Shown here piece by piece: positions 18,219 through 27,026 of a stretch of DNA of 64,000 nt. Every line of letters begins with the position of its first letter. Within the stretch, counting starts at the first letter, position 1. Origin of the DNA: FEN-1350 sp964386005. Lineage in GTDB: Bacteria; Planctomycetota; Phycisphaerae; Sedimentisphaerales; Anaerohalosphaeraceae. The position numbers and the translations under genes were made by a program. The notes beneath the pieces are model-generated. The model was not told where the DNA came from and ran no database searches. It saw only the letters and a list, made by a program, of their open reading frames with translations. The stretch is taken from the NCBI GenBank assembly GCA_964386005.1, contig CAYLSB010000015.1, positions 1 through 64,000 on the forward strand, read 5' to 3'.

Positions 18219-20336
18219 TCATCCCGTTTTCGTTCCGATCAGGGACATCATGGCATCGACGGCGATGGGGGTCATTCCTTCCCGGCCGACGATAAACGGA
18301 TTGATATCCATCTCCTTGATCTGCGGGAATTCCGTCACCAGTTGCGATAGTCTCTGTAATGCCTCTGCAATGGCGTCAATATCCACTCCCTCATCGCCGC
18401 GAACGCCGCGCAGGATGTCATACGTCCGCGTCCGTACCAGCATTTCCTTGGCCTCCGACGAGGTCAGCGGCGCCGGGTAGAACGCCACGTCTTCCAGCAC
18501 TTCGACGAGTTTGCCGCCCATACCGAACATCATCAGCGGACCGAATCGCGGATCCCGCGTCATCCCGAGGATCACCTCGCGGCCGTGTTGGTACATTTTC
18601 TCAACCGTAATACCCAGAATATTCACATTGGCGATTTTCTTGGGTATCCGATACATCATCAGATCGAAGGTATCCATCACCTCCTGATCATTCTTGACAT
18701 CCGTCTTGACCCCGCCGACATCGCTTTTGTGCACGATATCCGGCGACCACACCTTGAGTACCACCGGATAGCCGATCTGATTGGCGATATTGGCCGCCTG
18801 TTCCGCCGAATTGGCCAGACCTCCCGGCGGGGTAACAAAGCCATAGGCCTGCAGAATCTCCTTGGTGTCCATCTCTCCGAGTTCAAGCTGGTGATTGCGA
18901 AGGTGCCGTTCGAGAATCCGCTCGACCTTGCGCCGGTTGACGGGAAACAGTTTGACAATCCGCTTGGGTTTCGATCGCCACTTGGCATACTGAACCATCG
19001 TCCGGAGCGCCGCCACAGCGCTTTCGGGAGAATCGTAACTGGGTATCCCGCCATGACGAAGAGCCAGAATCGCTTCGGCGGTACGGTCGGCTCCGAGGAA
19101 GCAGGCCAGGATGGGCTTTTCCTTCCGATCTCCGGCCACGCGGATAACGGCTTCGGCCGTCGCCATGCATTCGGTCATAGCGTGGGGGCTGAGCAACACC
19201 AGCAGCGACTGAACGTTTGGATCATCCAGAACCGCCCTCATCGCATATTCGTATCGATCGGACAAGGCGTCTCCCAGGAGATCCAGGGGATTACTGATAT
19301 TGGAAACCGCGGCCGTTTCCATAATCAGCGATATTCGTGCGATGGTTTCCGGCGTGAATTTCGCCAACTCCAGACCTTCTCTCTCAATGGCGTCGGTCGC
19401 CATAATTCCCGCGCCGCCGGCATTGGCGATCACCCCCACGGCCGGACCGGTCGGCAACGGCTGGTTGGCAAATGCACGTGCATAATCGAACTGTGCCTTG
19501 ATGGATTCGCACCGAATTACGCCGGCCCGTTCAAATACGCACTCATACGCATTTTCCGAACCGGCCAGCCGCCCGGTATGCGAAGTCGCCGCTCGCGCAC
19601 CGGCCTCCGTTCCCCCGGCTTTCAGCAACAGGATCGGCTTGCGACGGCTGATCCGCTCCGACTGCCGGATGAATTCGTCACCGTCGGTGATCGTCTCCAG
19701 ATAACCGGCGATCACATGTGTGTTCGGATCGTCGCCCAGATAGCGAATCAGTTCCATCTCATCAATATCCGCCTTATTTCCGATGCTGGCCAGCTTACTG
19801 AATCCAATGTCCATCGAACGGGACATATCCACCATCGCCGCCAGGATGGATCCCGATTGTGAAAGGTATCCCAGATGCCCCGGCTTCGGCAGGTCGCCGC
19901 CGAAACTCGCATTCAGTTTGGTTTCCGGACACATGACCCCGATGCAATTGGGACCGATCATCCGAATGCCGCCCGTCCGGGCGATTTTTACCACCGCTTG
20001 TTCCAACTCGGCTCCCTCAGGTCCCGATTCCTTGAATCCGGAAGAAATGACAATGACCGCCTTAACCCCCAGATCGACACACGATTGCATGGCCGCGGGG
20101 ACTTGTTTGGCCGCTACAACGATGACCACCAGATCCAGAGGTTTTTGAATAGACTTGAGATCCGGATACGATTGGAGACCCTGGACCTCGTCACAGGTGG
20201 GATTGACCGGGAAAATATCCCCGGAAAATCCTCCCCGCTTCATCGCGGCAAGGATCTCATAGCCGACTTTCCCCGGCTTGCGGGATGCGCCCATGATGGC
20301 TACGCTTTGTGGGGCGAAAAACAGGTCCAGACTCAT
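18219..20336 (-). CDS. Acetate-CoA ligase (ADP-forming), fused alpha-beta subunits
   Basis: 705 aa. The order is a CoA-binding Rossmann domain (SVAIMGASRKPGKVGYEIL near residue 10), a succinyl-CoA-ligase-like domain with the phosphohistidine loop SHTGRLAGSE, and a C-terminal ATP-grasp domain (from about 480; VVLKVWSPDIVHKSDVGGV). This is the acetyl-CoA synthetase (NDP-forming) layout; no GNAT domain is attached, unlike Pat. In anaerobes it makes ATP from acetyl-CoA. A consensus-like promoter lies at 20395-20422. Downstream on the same strand come the ATPase/TOPRIM pair and the CoA-transferase fusion. Confidence 0.92.
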   Translation of the reverse strand: MSLDLFFAPQSVAIMGASRKPGKVGYEILAAMKRGGFSGDIFPVNPTCDEVQGLQSYPDLKSIQKPLDLVVIVVAAKQVPAAMQSCVDLGVKAVIVISSGFKESGPEGAELEQAVVKIARTGGIRMIGPNCIGVMCPETKLNASFGGDLPKPGHLGYLSQSGSILAAMVDMSRSMDIGFSKLASIGNKADIDEMELIRYLGDDPNTHVIAGYLETITDGDEFIRQSERISRRKPILLLKAGGTEAGARAATSHTGRLAGSENAYECVFERAGVIRCESIKAQFDYARAFANQPLPTGPAVGVIANAGGAGIMATDAIEREGLELAKFTPETIARISLIMETAAVSNISNPLDLLGDALSDRYEYAMRAVLDDPNVQSLLVLLSPHAMTECMATAEAVIRVAGDRKEKPILACFLGADRTAEAILALRHGGIPSYDSPESAVAALRTMVQYAKWRSKPKRIVKLFPVNRRKVERILERHLRNHQLELGEMDTKEILQAYGFVTPPGGLANSAEQAANIANQIGYPVVLKVWSPDIVHKSDVGGVKTDVKNDQEVMDTFDLMMYRIPKKIANVNILGITVEKMYQHGREVILGMTRDPRFGPLMMFGMGGKLVEVLEDVAFYPAPLTSSEAKEMLVRTRTYDILRGVRGDEGVDIDAIAEALQRLSQLVTEFPQIKEMDINPFIVGREGMTPIAVDAMMSLIGTKTG

Positions 20337-20394
20337 TATCTCCTCGAGTTGGAATCCGTGAGTCTATCTGTCAGGCATTCCCTATTAAAAGACC

Positions 20395-20422
20395 ATTATA
20401 CCCGTTCTTCATCATTCCGCAA
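20395..20422 (-). promoter_or_regulatory. Candidate promoter of the ADP-forming synthetase gene
   Basis: On the minus strand: TTGCGG (20417-20422), a 16-base spacer, then a perfect TATAAT (20395-20400), about 60 bases before the ATG at 20336. Confidence 0.6.
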
Positions 20423-20586
20423 TAGGTGTCTTATCTGATTGTCCTTCGGATAACGAAATCGTTGACAGACGGGTTCGAACGAAAGAGGGAAGGGATTATC
20501 GTTGCCGATTTTACATTTTTGAATTACCATCGGGATCCGTTGGATGACCATGACCCTATCAATACGATAAGAGTAAGGAGTTGACG

Positions 20587-20847
20587 ATGAAATCGAGTGG
20601 AAAAACACTGGTAATCGGGATCATTCTTGGATTATGCGCGGCGCTATTATTGGCGGCGGCCGGGACCCCCACGACGGGGAGATATCATGTATCCGCCAGC
20701 GGAACGAATGTGTGGGTTCTGGATTCCGAGACCGGGCAAATCTGGAGCACGGAAAAACGTGCCGATGACTCCAAGCCCAATTGGATGAGTACCGAGCCGA
20801 TTCATTGGATCGATTATGGATTTCCCATGAAGGGGCAGGGGCGGTGA
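20587..20847 (+). CDS. Small exported or membrane-anchored protein, unknown
   Basis: 86 aa from the ATG at 20587, 6 bases after AGGAG. A hydrophobic segment (residues 8-25) ends in an Ala-rich stretch and can be a signal or anchor. The mature part contains GTNVWVLDSETGQIWS, which looks like a single propeller-like strand pair, and a WMSTEPIHWIDYG tail. I do not recognise a family. It ends 3 bp before the convergent protease gene. Confidence 0.6.
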   Translation: MKSSGKTLVIGIILGLCAALLLAAAGTPTTGRYHVSASGTNVWVLDSETGQIWSTEKRADDSKPNWMSTEPIHWIDYGFPMKGQGR

Positions 20848-20850
20848 CGA

Positions 20851-21678
20851 TCAGATGCCGGAGACATTGTCGCGTCGGAGGGTGATCCCGGTGTATCTCC
20901 ATTGTTCGCAGAACTGCTCGATCGGAATGTTGAGTTTGCCCAGAGATGGATCGGCGACGACGACCTGTCGATCATTCATTGCCAGAACGACAACACAATG
21001 ATTGGTTAACGGACCCCCTCGAACCATTACCAGAGTGAGCCCGGCCGATTTGAGTTCATGGAGAGTATTGAATCGGCGGAATTCACAACGGAGCCCCTGA
21101 TCGGCGTATTGTTGATCGAGCGCGGAACATAAATCCCATGGCAGAGTCCCGATAATCGGACCCGTGGAGGCGGAGACGGCGATTTGTCCCTCATGGGCCG
21201 GAAGGCGAAGCTGATGCAACGCAGTGACGGCGGCGGCTGGGCCGCATGTGTACGGCCGTGTTTGCAGACAGATACCCTGCTGATCCGTGAGGTTGGGTGT
21301 ATTCAGTAACTCATTGCGGACCAGGACGGGCGCTGCAAATGGAAATATCGAAAACGACAGGATAAAGATCAGAAGAAGGATTCGAACAACAATTCGTTCC
21401 CATCGCTTCGGTAAGAAGGGTTCCAAAGTCAGAATCCCAACGGGGATAGCAAATGAAAGAACGACAAATCGCAAGCGCCCGTGGAAAATCCCGCCGAGCC
21501 ATCCTTCGGGGGAGCCAAAGAATCCGGATCGGCCCAAGGAAAGGGCAACAAGGATCATCAGAGGGATTGCGTAGCCCATGGTTTGTCGAATACGATTCCC
21601 GGCCGCACAGAAACGTCCCAGCCGGACGGCTGAAAGTGCTATTGTGACCACGAAAATGATTTCCCGCCACGGATTCAT
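20851..21678 (-). CDS. Membrane-anchored C39-like cysteine peptidase domain protein
   Basis: 275 aa. The N-terminal 120 residues hold four hydrophobic segments. The C-terminal half is a C39/papain-like domain: Cys in RPYTCGPAAAVTALH, His in LTNHCVVVLAM and Asp in VVADPSLGK. C39 peptidases usually cleave double-glycine leaders beside an ABC exporter. None is present here, and the membrane domain is not ABC-like. The function is therefore open: peptide processing or a house-cleaning protease. A good promoter lies upstream at 21730-21758. Confidence 0.78.
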   Translation of the reverse strand: MNPWREIIFVVTIALSAVRLGRFCAAGNRIRQTMGYAIPLMILVALSLGRSGFFGSPEGWLGGIFHGRLRFVVLSFAIPVGILTLEPFLPKRWERIVVRILLLIFILSFSIFPFAAPVLVRNELLNTPNLTDQQGICLQTRPYTCGPAAAVTALHQLRLPAHEGQIAVSASTGPIIGTLPWDLCSALDQQYADQGLRCEFRRFNTLHELKSAGLTLVMVRGGPLTNHCVVVLAMNDRQVVVADPSLGKLNIPIEQFCEQWRYTGITLRRDNVSGI

Positions 21679-21729
21679 GGTACGTTGATACCCCCACAGG
21701 ACATTGATATCTCATTTCTGACGACCTTA

Positions 21730-21758
21730 TTATACCATAAACACCCCGAAGAAGCAAC
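21730..21758 (-). promoter_or_regulatory. Candidate promoter of the C39-like gene
   Basis: Minus strand: TTGCTT (21753-21758), a 17-base spacer, then TATAAT (21730-21735), giving a leader of about 45 bases before the ATG at 21678. Confidence 0.6.
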
Positions 21759-22009
21759 CATCTTATCGGACAGAAGGCGGAGACGGGGAAGATTCCGTCG
21801 ATCGGATATTCTCAAACGATAGATCATGATCTCCATATCGGAGGATTTATCGGACGCTACCCAATCTGTATTTCCCATGAAAGTTGGAACCAAGAGGACC
21901 GTGGATTTCGACGAAAAGGAAGCGGGTGACTACGATGCCGAGCGAGCAACCGATGTTGTCATCGTGGAGAATCGGCATCCGGGAAAGAGCGGATAAAGGA
22001 AAACAGGCC

Positions 22010-23296
22010 ATGAAGCCAAAACGAATTGAACAGATTCTGGAGCAGCCGCAGGATTTGACGGCGGTGCCGTCGGAAGCGCAAACCAGCGAACAAAAAGATG
22101 CGGTGATCCAGTCCAAGAGCAAGTTCATTGACAACATGGCGTTCCAGATACGCACGTTGTCCAATGCGATTCTGGGTTTCAGCGAACTGCTGCTGAACGA
22201 GGAAATTACCCAGACGCAACGGGAATATGTCAACGAAATCTTTCAAGCCGGTCAGGGTATGGTTTCGCTGGTGAATGACGTGCTGGACATGACGCGGTTG
22301 GAAAATGGACAGCTTCAAGCGCAATTGGAAGACTGCTCCCTGGCATGGCTTCTGGATGAGATTGACATCCTCGTCCGACCGGCCGCCGTGGAAAAGGGCC
22401 TGGCATTTGAGATCAAAACCGGCGCCGATCTCCCGGCGAATATCCGTACGGATCCGCGTCGATTACGTCAGTGTCTGATCATCATGGCGGGGAATGCCGT
22501 AAAGTTTACCCGGAAAGGGCATGTTCATATCGATGCATCTCTGGCTTGGCATCAGGACCACGCCTACGTTCGATTTGATGTGATTGATTCGGGAATGGGA
22601 ATCCCGAAAGACAAACAGGCGACGATCTTTCAACCCTATTCACAGTATGAGCAAGTCAGCGAAAGCATGTTGACCAGCCTGGAGCTGGGATTAACGGCGA
22701 ATAGCGGTTTGGCGGCGACAACTCAGTTGGTTCAATTGCTGGGGGGCCGAATCGCCGTCACCAGCGAGATGGGCAAGGGATCCGTTTTTTCTCTGGTGAT
22801 TCCGGCCGGACTGGATGTTCGTAATCAGGCGGCGCTGCCGGAGTTCCACGAGGGGCAGCACGTCTCGAGCAATCCAATCAATGAACCGGCGCCGGTTTCG
22901 GCACCCTCTCAATGTTGCGGTCATGTCCTGTTGGTGGAGGACCTCCCGTCGAACCAGACGGTCGTTAGTCTGTTGCTGGAAACGATGGGATTGAAGGTTT
23001 CGCTGGCGGAAAATGGTCAACAAGCGATCGAGAAGGCGATGGCGAATGCCTACGATTTGATCCTGATGGATATCAAGATGCCGGTGATGGATGGAATCGT
23101 AACGACGAAAATCCTCAGGCAAAACGGGCTTGCAACCCCGATTATCGCTTTGTCGGCGGCCAATGAACCGACCAGCAGGGACTTCGACGGTTTTTTGGCC
23201 AAACCGGTGGATAGCCAGGGATTATTCGGCGCGATCAGCCGTTACCTTCCGGTGACCAATCTGGCATCAAATGCGTTGCCCGACGATAGGAAATAG
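22010..23296 (+). CDS. Hybrid histidine pseudokinase with intact receiver domain
   Basis: 428 aa from the ATG at 22010, preceded by AAGGA; TTG 21884 or ATG 21935 are alternatives. Residues 35-100 are a HisKA-like dimerisation domain, but the phospho-acceptor motif reads NMAFQIRT where the family has NMSHEIRTP, so the His is Phe45. The ATPase domain keeps the N box (GNAVKFT) and G1 (DSGMGIPKDKQ), but the GxGLGL box is degraded to LGLTANSGLA. A receiver domain at about 300-415 is intact (VEDLPSNQ, LILMDIKMPVMDG, FLAKPVD). It probably signals without autophosphorylation. It is 21 bp upstream of the GspE/PilB gene. Confidence 0.82.
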   Translation: MKPKRIEQILEQPQDLTAVPSEAQTSEQKDAVIQSKSKFIDNMAFQIRTLSNAILGFSELLLNEEITQTQREYVNEIFQAGQGMVSLVNDVLDMTRLENGQLQAQLEDCSLAWLLDEIDILVRPAAVEKGLAFEIKTGADLPANIRTDPRRLRQCLIIMAGNAVKFTRKGHVHIDASLAWHQDHAYVRFDVIDSGMGIPKDKQATIFQPYSQYEQVSESMLTSLELGLTANSGLAATTQLVQLLGGRIAVTSEMGKGSVFSLVIPAGLDVRNQAALPEFHEGQHVSSNPINEPAPVSAPSQCCGHVLLVEDLPSNQTVVSLLLETMGLKVSLAENGQQAIEKAMANAYDLILMDIKMPVMDGIVTTKILRQNGLATPIIALSAANEPTSRDFDGFLAKPVDSQGLFGAISRYLPVTNLASNALPDDRK

Positions 23297-23317
23297 GAAC
23301 AAGAGGATACGAGGAAA

Positions 23318-25081
23318 ATGGGATCGCCAATGCCGGTTACTTCGGAAAAGACAATCAGTTCAGCTCAAGGTAAAGACAATGCCCTGTTCGGGGATTGGCT
23401 GGTGAAAAATCAGCGATTGTCTGCGAATGATTTGCATGATGCTCTGCAGGAACAGTCGCGAACGGGGGGAAGGTTAGGCGAGGTTCTGGTTCGGATCGGA
23501 AAGCTGACGGACCATGATGCATCCAAGTCCCTGGCGGATTATCTGGGAATCGAATTTATTCAATTGGACGACTTGGGGATCATCCAGACCGATGTCGCTC
23601 GGAAGGTTCCTGAGACAATCGCCAAGCGATTCTCGCTTGTGGCGCTGGGAGAGACCGAGGGGAAAGTCAAAATCGCGATTACCGATCCGCTGAACGTGGT
23701 AGCCATCGATACCATCACCGTCAAATTGAAAAAGCAGGTCAAGATGGTGTTGGCCTCGGCCAAGGATATTCAAAGAGCCATCGAGGTCATCTACCACGGT
23801 ACCGATATCCAGGAACAGAAGCTGCGGGACCTGGTGGACCTGGAGGTCAGCACGGAAGAGGATGAGGAGGATGTTCAGGAATCATCCGGTGCGATCGAAG
23901 CGGAAGATGCTCCGGTTATCCGATTCGTCGATTTGCTGCTCAGTCACGCCGTCAAGAGCCGGGCCAGTGATATCCATATTGAGCCGCAGGAAAAAGGGAT
24001 GAATATCCGCATGAGAATCGATGGAATGCTGACGGATATGGTTCCTCCCGCCCGAAAGATGCAGGCCGCGGTGATCGCGCGGATCAAGATCATCTCCGAA
24101 CTGGACATCGCCGAACGTCGGTTGCCGCAGGATGGACGATTCAAGATCAGGGCGGGGGAGCGGGATATCGATGTTCGCGTGTCGGTCCTGCCGACGATTT
24201 ACGGAGAAAAGGTTGTGATGCGTATTCTGGACAAGAATGCCGTTAATCACGATCTGGACAAGATGGGATTCGATCCGAACCTGCTCGATCAATTCAAACG
24301 AATCCTCAAACAGCCGTATGGCATCATCATCGTGACCGGACCCACGGGCAGCGGAAAAAGTACGACCCTGTATTCGGCGCTGAATTATCTGCGCGATCCG
24401 AAGAAGAACATTACGACGGTGGAAGATCCGGTCGAGTATCGGATGGCGGGCATTAATCAGACACAAGTCAAACCGGAAATCGGAATGACTTTCGAGGCGA
24501 GTTTACGGGCGATTTTGAGACAGGATCCGAACATTATCCTATTAGGGGAAATTCGCGATAAGGAAACCATGGAGATCGCGATGAAGGCGTCTCTGACGGG
24601 GCATTTGGTGCTCAGCACGTTTCATACCAATGATGCGCCGAGTGCGATCAGTCGATTTGTATATATGGGATTGGAACCGTATCTGTTGGCCTCGAGCTTG
24701 AATCTGATCCTGGCGCAGCGGCTGATGCGGAAAATCTGCGAGCAGTGCAAAGAACCGATCCAGATCGACGATGATGTTCTCAAGCGGCTTCGATTTGATG
24801 CCCAGGAGGCCAAGTCGGTAATTCTGTATCACGGTAAGGGCTGTCCGGCATGCCATAACAGCGGTTATTCAGGACGAGTGCCGATCTTTGAGTTTCTGCC
24901 GATGACACGGGAAATGCGCGACAAGATCGCCACCGGCGCCGGTGAGGTGGAGATCCGGAAGATGGCCCATGAAAAAGGATTCTGCGATCTTCTGGATAGC
25001 GGAGTTCAGCGGATGAAGGCCGGCCTGACCACGGCCGAGGAAGTCCTGCGAGTAACCTTTACACAGGATGTCGAGGCGTAA
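23318..25081 (+). CDS. GspE/PilB-type secretion or pilus assembly ATPase
   Basis: 587 aa. N-terminal T2SSE_N/MshEN-like region (GRLGEVLVRIGKLT, then SLADYLGIEFIQL), an acidic linker at about 170-190, and a secretion ATPase domain with Walker A GPTGSGKST, an Asp box, Walker B (RQDPNIILLGEIRDKET) and a His box (GHLVLSTFHTNDA). A CEQC...CPAC zinc motif is present, typical of GspE/PilB and absent from PilT. It powers pseudopilus or pilus extension from the cytoplasm. No gspF or pilC is adjacent, so the remaining machinery must be elsewhere. Confidence 0.93.
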   Translation: MGSPMPVTSEKTISSAQGKDNALFGDWLVKNQRLSANDLHDALQEQSRTGGRLGEVLVRIGKLTDHDASKSLADYLGIEFIQLDDLGIIQTDVARKVPETIAKRFSLVALGETEGKVKIAITDPLNVVAIDTITVKLKKQVKMVLASAKDIQRAIEVIYHGTDIQEQKLRDLVDLEVSTEEDEEDVQESSGAIEAEDAPVIRFVDLLLSHAVKSRASDIHIEPQEKGMNIRMRIDGMLTDMVPPARKMQAAVIARIKIISELDIAERRLPQDGRFKIRAGERDIDVRVSVLPTIYGEKVVMRILDKNAVNHDLDKMGFDPNLLDQFKRILKQPYGIIIVTGPTGSGKSTTLYSALNYLRDPKKNITTVEDPVEYRMAGINQTQVKPEIGMTFEASLRAILRQDPNIILLGEIRDKETMEIAMKASLTGHLVLSTFHTNDAPSAISRFVYMGLEPYLLASSLNLILAQRLMRKICEQCKEPIQIDDDVLKRLRFDAQEAKSVILYHGKGCPACHNSGYSGRVPIFEFLPMTREMRDKIATGAGEVEIRKMAHEKGFCDLLDSGVQRMKAGLTTAEEVLRVTFTQDVEA

Positions 25082-25165
25082 GTCCTTTCAATGTAATATT
25101 ATGCATTCGATCAATCCATTCTCGTTCCAACATATTCCCTCACTGAAATGTCGTTCGGTTTTTTA

Positions 25166-25194
25166 TTGGACTTCATTCTTTTTTGAAGTATAGT
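25166..25194 (+). promoter_or_regulatory. Candidate promoter of PEP-CTERM gene
   Basis: TTGGAC (25166-25171), a 17-base spacer, TATAGT (25189-25194), about 60 bases before the start codon at 25258. Confidence 0.6.
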
Positions 25195-25257
25195 AATTCA
25201 TGCGGGATGGAAAAATCAATCAGGCGAGAAAGCTATTTGTGATTCATGGAGGCGAAA

Positions 25258-25962
25258 ATGTTCCGATGGACTGGAATGGCAACGTTCGTATTTGCTGTGG
25301 CGATAGGATTGTATGTACCTTCCGCGGAAGCGGGAATAATGAATGGGGATTTTGAAGCTCCGGAAGGGTGGGATTATGCATGGTCCCATAGTGACAATGT
25401 CGAAGATTCGGATCCATACCCTGTTCCCAATGGTGCGATTATTCATGAAACAGACGGGGGGATCAGTTATCTGAGTCAGGCATTCACCATCGATCCGGGT
25501 GAAACTTCGTTGCGATTCAATCTGCGGTTTGAATACGAGGGCATCAGCGAGACGGAATATTTCTATGCATTCCTTTTCCAGAAACCCGGTTTTAATCCGG
25601 AGACGACCCCCGATGCATTGCTGTTGGACGGACATGAACCGTTTTATACGGTTGGCAGCAACGAACTTGAAACGGTTCAATCCGGCGTTCAGGTATCCAG
25701 CGTGGAGGGTTGGCAGTGGGAGTGGATGGATGAGTCTGAGAAACTGGGTCATGGATGGAAAGACATGATCATCTCCATACCCGTTTCAAGCGGCGACGAT
25801 TTCGTACTGTGGTTTGCGTTAACCAGTACGGATCCGGATATTTTTGCCAATGCCACTTTGGATACCATCGAATTACATCATAACGTTCCCGAACCGACCT
25901 CGATGATATTGGGTGCATTGGGTGTAGGATTGGTCGGCGTTTTCCGGAGGCGGAAATCGTAG
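25258..25962 (+). CDS. PEP-CTERM sorting domain protein, unknown
   Basis: 234 aa from the ATG at 25258, because GGAGG sits 5 bases upstream; ATG 25246 would overlap that site. A signal peptide (to about VPSAEA) leads into a jelly-roll-like region (IMNGDFEAPEGW), suggestive of a carbohydrate-binding or DUF642-like beta-sandwich. The C terminus is a PEP-CTERM tripartite signal: VPEPTSM, a hydrophobic helix and RRRKS. Such proteins are sorted by an exosortase to the cell surface or matrix. Ligand unknown. Confidence 0.85.
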   Translation: MFRWTGMATFVFAVAIGLYVPSAEAGIMNGDFEAPEGWDYAWSHSDNVEDSDPYPVPNGAIIHETDGGISYLSQAFTIDPGETSLRFNLRFEYEGISETEYFYAFLFQKPGFNPETTPDALLLDGHEPFYTVGSNELETVQSGVQVSSVEGWQWEWMDESEKLGHGWKDMIISIPVSSGDDFVLWFALTSTDPDIFANATLDTIELHHNVPEPTSMILGALGVGLVGVFRRRKS

Positions 25963-25987
25963 ATAATGGACAGAGGGGTGATGAAAA

Positions 25988-26022
25988 AAGGCCCAGTCGA
26001 TTCCGCTGGGCCTTGTTTTTTT
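25988..26022. terminator. Bidirectional terminator
   Basis: A 9-bp stem, AAGGCCCAG (25988-25996) with CTGGGCCTT (26006-26014), followed by a run of Ts to 26022 and preceded by As. It serves the PEP-CTERM gene and probably the convergent operon. Confidence 0.85.
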
Positions 26023-26772
26023 CTATTGTGGTTTTGGTTCGGCCGGAGGTTGTTGAACTGGGACATCCGGGGAAGATGGTTTCGGCGTTTCAGTGACCGA
26101 TCCCGCTGGAGCAGATGGTTCAAAGGGTTTTTCCCCGCCGGGTGGAGGCGGCATTGAACCTCCAGGCGGTGTCATCGATCCTGGGCCGGTTGGGGGTTGG
26201 AATTGTCCGTCGGGTGGGGGACCTTGGGGAATACGATCGTCGGTTGAGGGTCTTTGTCCGCCTCGTCGGCCGTCACCGCGATCGGGACCGCTGCGGTAAT
26301 CGGGACCGCCTCTGCCTTCCGGACCTGTACGACCAGGCCCCCCTGGACGAGGGCCTCTTTCTCGATCCCATTGCCGACGGCTTTTTTTCACGTCATTTTC
26401 CCAGTCAGCGAATTGTTTCTCATCGAGGATATTCTTCATGCCGGCAACAATCTTTGCCCAATTCTCCTTTTGCTTTTCGCCAACACTCCTGAAGACCTCT
26501 CCCATTACCCTGGCCTGCTCTTCAAACAGAGCATGGAGTTTTTTTTCCTGTTGTTCCGTTAGACCGTATTTTCCCTTCATGTCCGCGACAACCTGTTTTG
26601 GGTCAAAACCTGGCGGTATGATAATCAGCCGGCCCTTTAAGTTGAGAAACATGCCCCCCGCGCCGATAATGATTCCGAACCCAAGAATCATTAAACCGAA
26701 TACTATGGCGACCATTCGCTGGCGATGACGGCCGGGTAAACAGACAGGATTTGTGAACGGTGTTTCTACCAT
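26023..26772 (-). CDS. Membrane-anchored CnrX/ZraP-like periplasmic sensor with Pro-rich tail
   Basis: 249 aa from the ATG at 26772, which overlaps the upstream stop by 7 bases; the longer frame lies antisense or in frame with other genes. One transmembrane helix (about residues 20-42) is followed by a helical region with an LTxxQ-type motif (YGLTEQQEKKLHALFEEQ), as in the Spy/CpxP/ZraP/CnrX superfamily. The last 110 residues are Pro, Gly and Arg rich, low complexity, probably extended. Its place after a sigma factor and a small membrane protein resembles CnrX of CnrYXH. Metal sensing is inferred. Confidence 0.7.
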   Translation of the reverse strand: MVETPFTNPVCLPGRHRQRMVAIVFGLMILGFGIIIGAGGMFLNLKGRLIIIPPGFDPKQVVADMKGKYGLTEQQEKKLHALFEEQARVMGEVFRSVGEKQKENWAKIVAGMKNILDEKQFADWENDVKKSRRQWDRERGPRPGGPGRTGPEGRGGPDYRSGPDRGDGRRGGQRPSTDDRIPQGPPPDGQFQPPTGPGSMTPPGGSMPPPPGGEKPFEPSAPAGSVTETPKPSSPDVPVQQPPAEPKPQ

Positions 26773-27026
26773 AGCCAGGCCACCTGAATCGGAGCGAAGA
26801 AGTTCATATACGGATCCTGGATTGCCTGCAAGGCATAAAACGACAGGAACAAGATGATCGATGCCGCCACGGCCGACAAGCCTGCCACCCACGAGACCGG
26901 CATTACGTCAATGGCCGGCCGACTGTAGCGGAAGGTCTTGATGTGCGCCATGACCGACGCTCCAACCGAGATGGCCGGAGGCGATTCCTGCTTGGCCGCT
27001 TGCACCAGTTTGTCAATTGTGTTCAT
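26766..27026 (-). CDS. Small single-pass membrane protein, candidate anti-sigma factor
   Basis: 86 aa from the ATG at 27026, giving a 4-base overlap with the sigma-factor stop; ATG 27035 is also possible. There is a short cytoplasmic N terminus (NTIDKLVQAAKQESPP), one central hydrophobic helix (about residues 46-66) and a short outer tail. Size, topology and position between an ECF sigma factor and an LTxxQ protein match CnrY-type anti-sigma factors, although I see no sequence motif that proves it. Confidence 0.65.
   Translation of the reverse strand: MNTIDKLVQAAKQESPPAISVGASVMAHIKTFRYSRPAIDVMPVSWVAGLSAVAASIILFLSFYALQAIQDPYMNFFAPIQVAWLW

Noticed and set aside
18585..19862. 425-aa plus-strand frame inside the ADP-forming synthetase gene
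   Set aside because: Antisense shadow. Arg/His/Gly-rich without fold-like pattern, and the opposite strand encodes a complete conserved protein.
20396..20608. 70-aa minus-strand frame upstream of the ADP-forming synthetase
   Set aside because: It starts inside another gene and covers a clear promoter. No conservation or RBS to support it.
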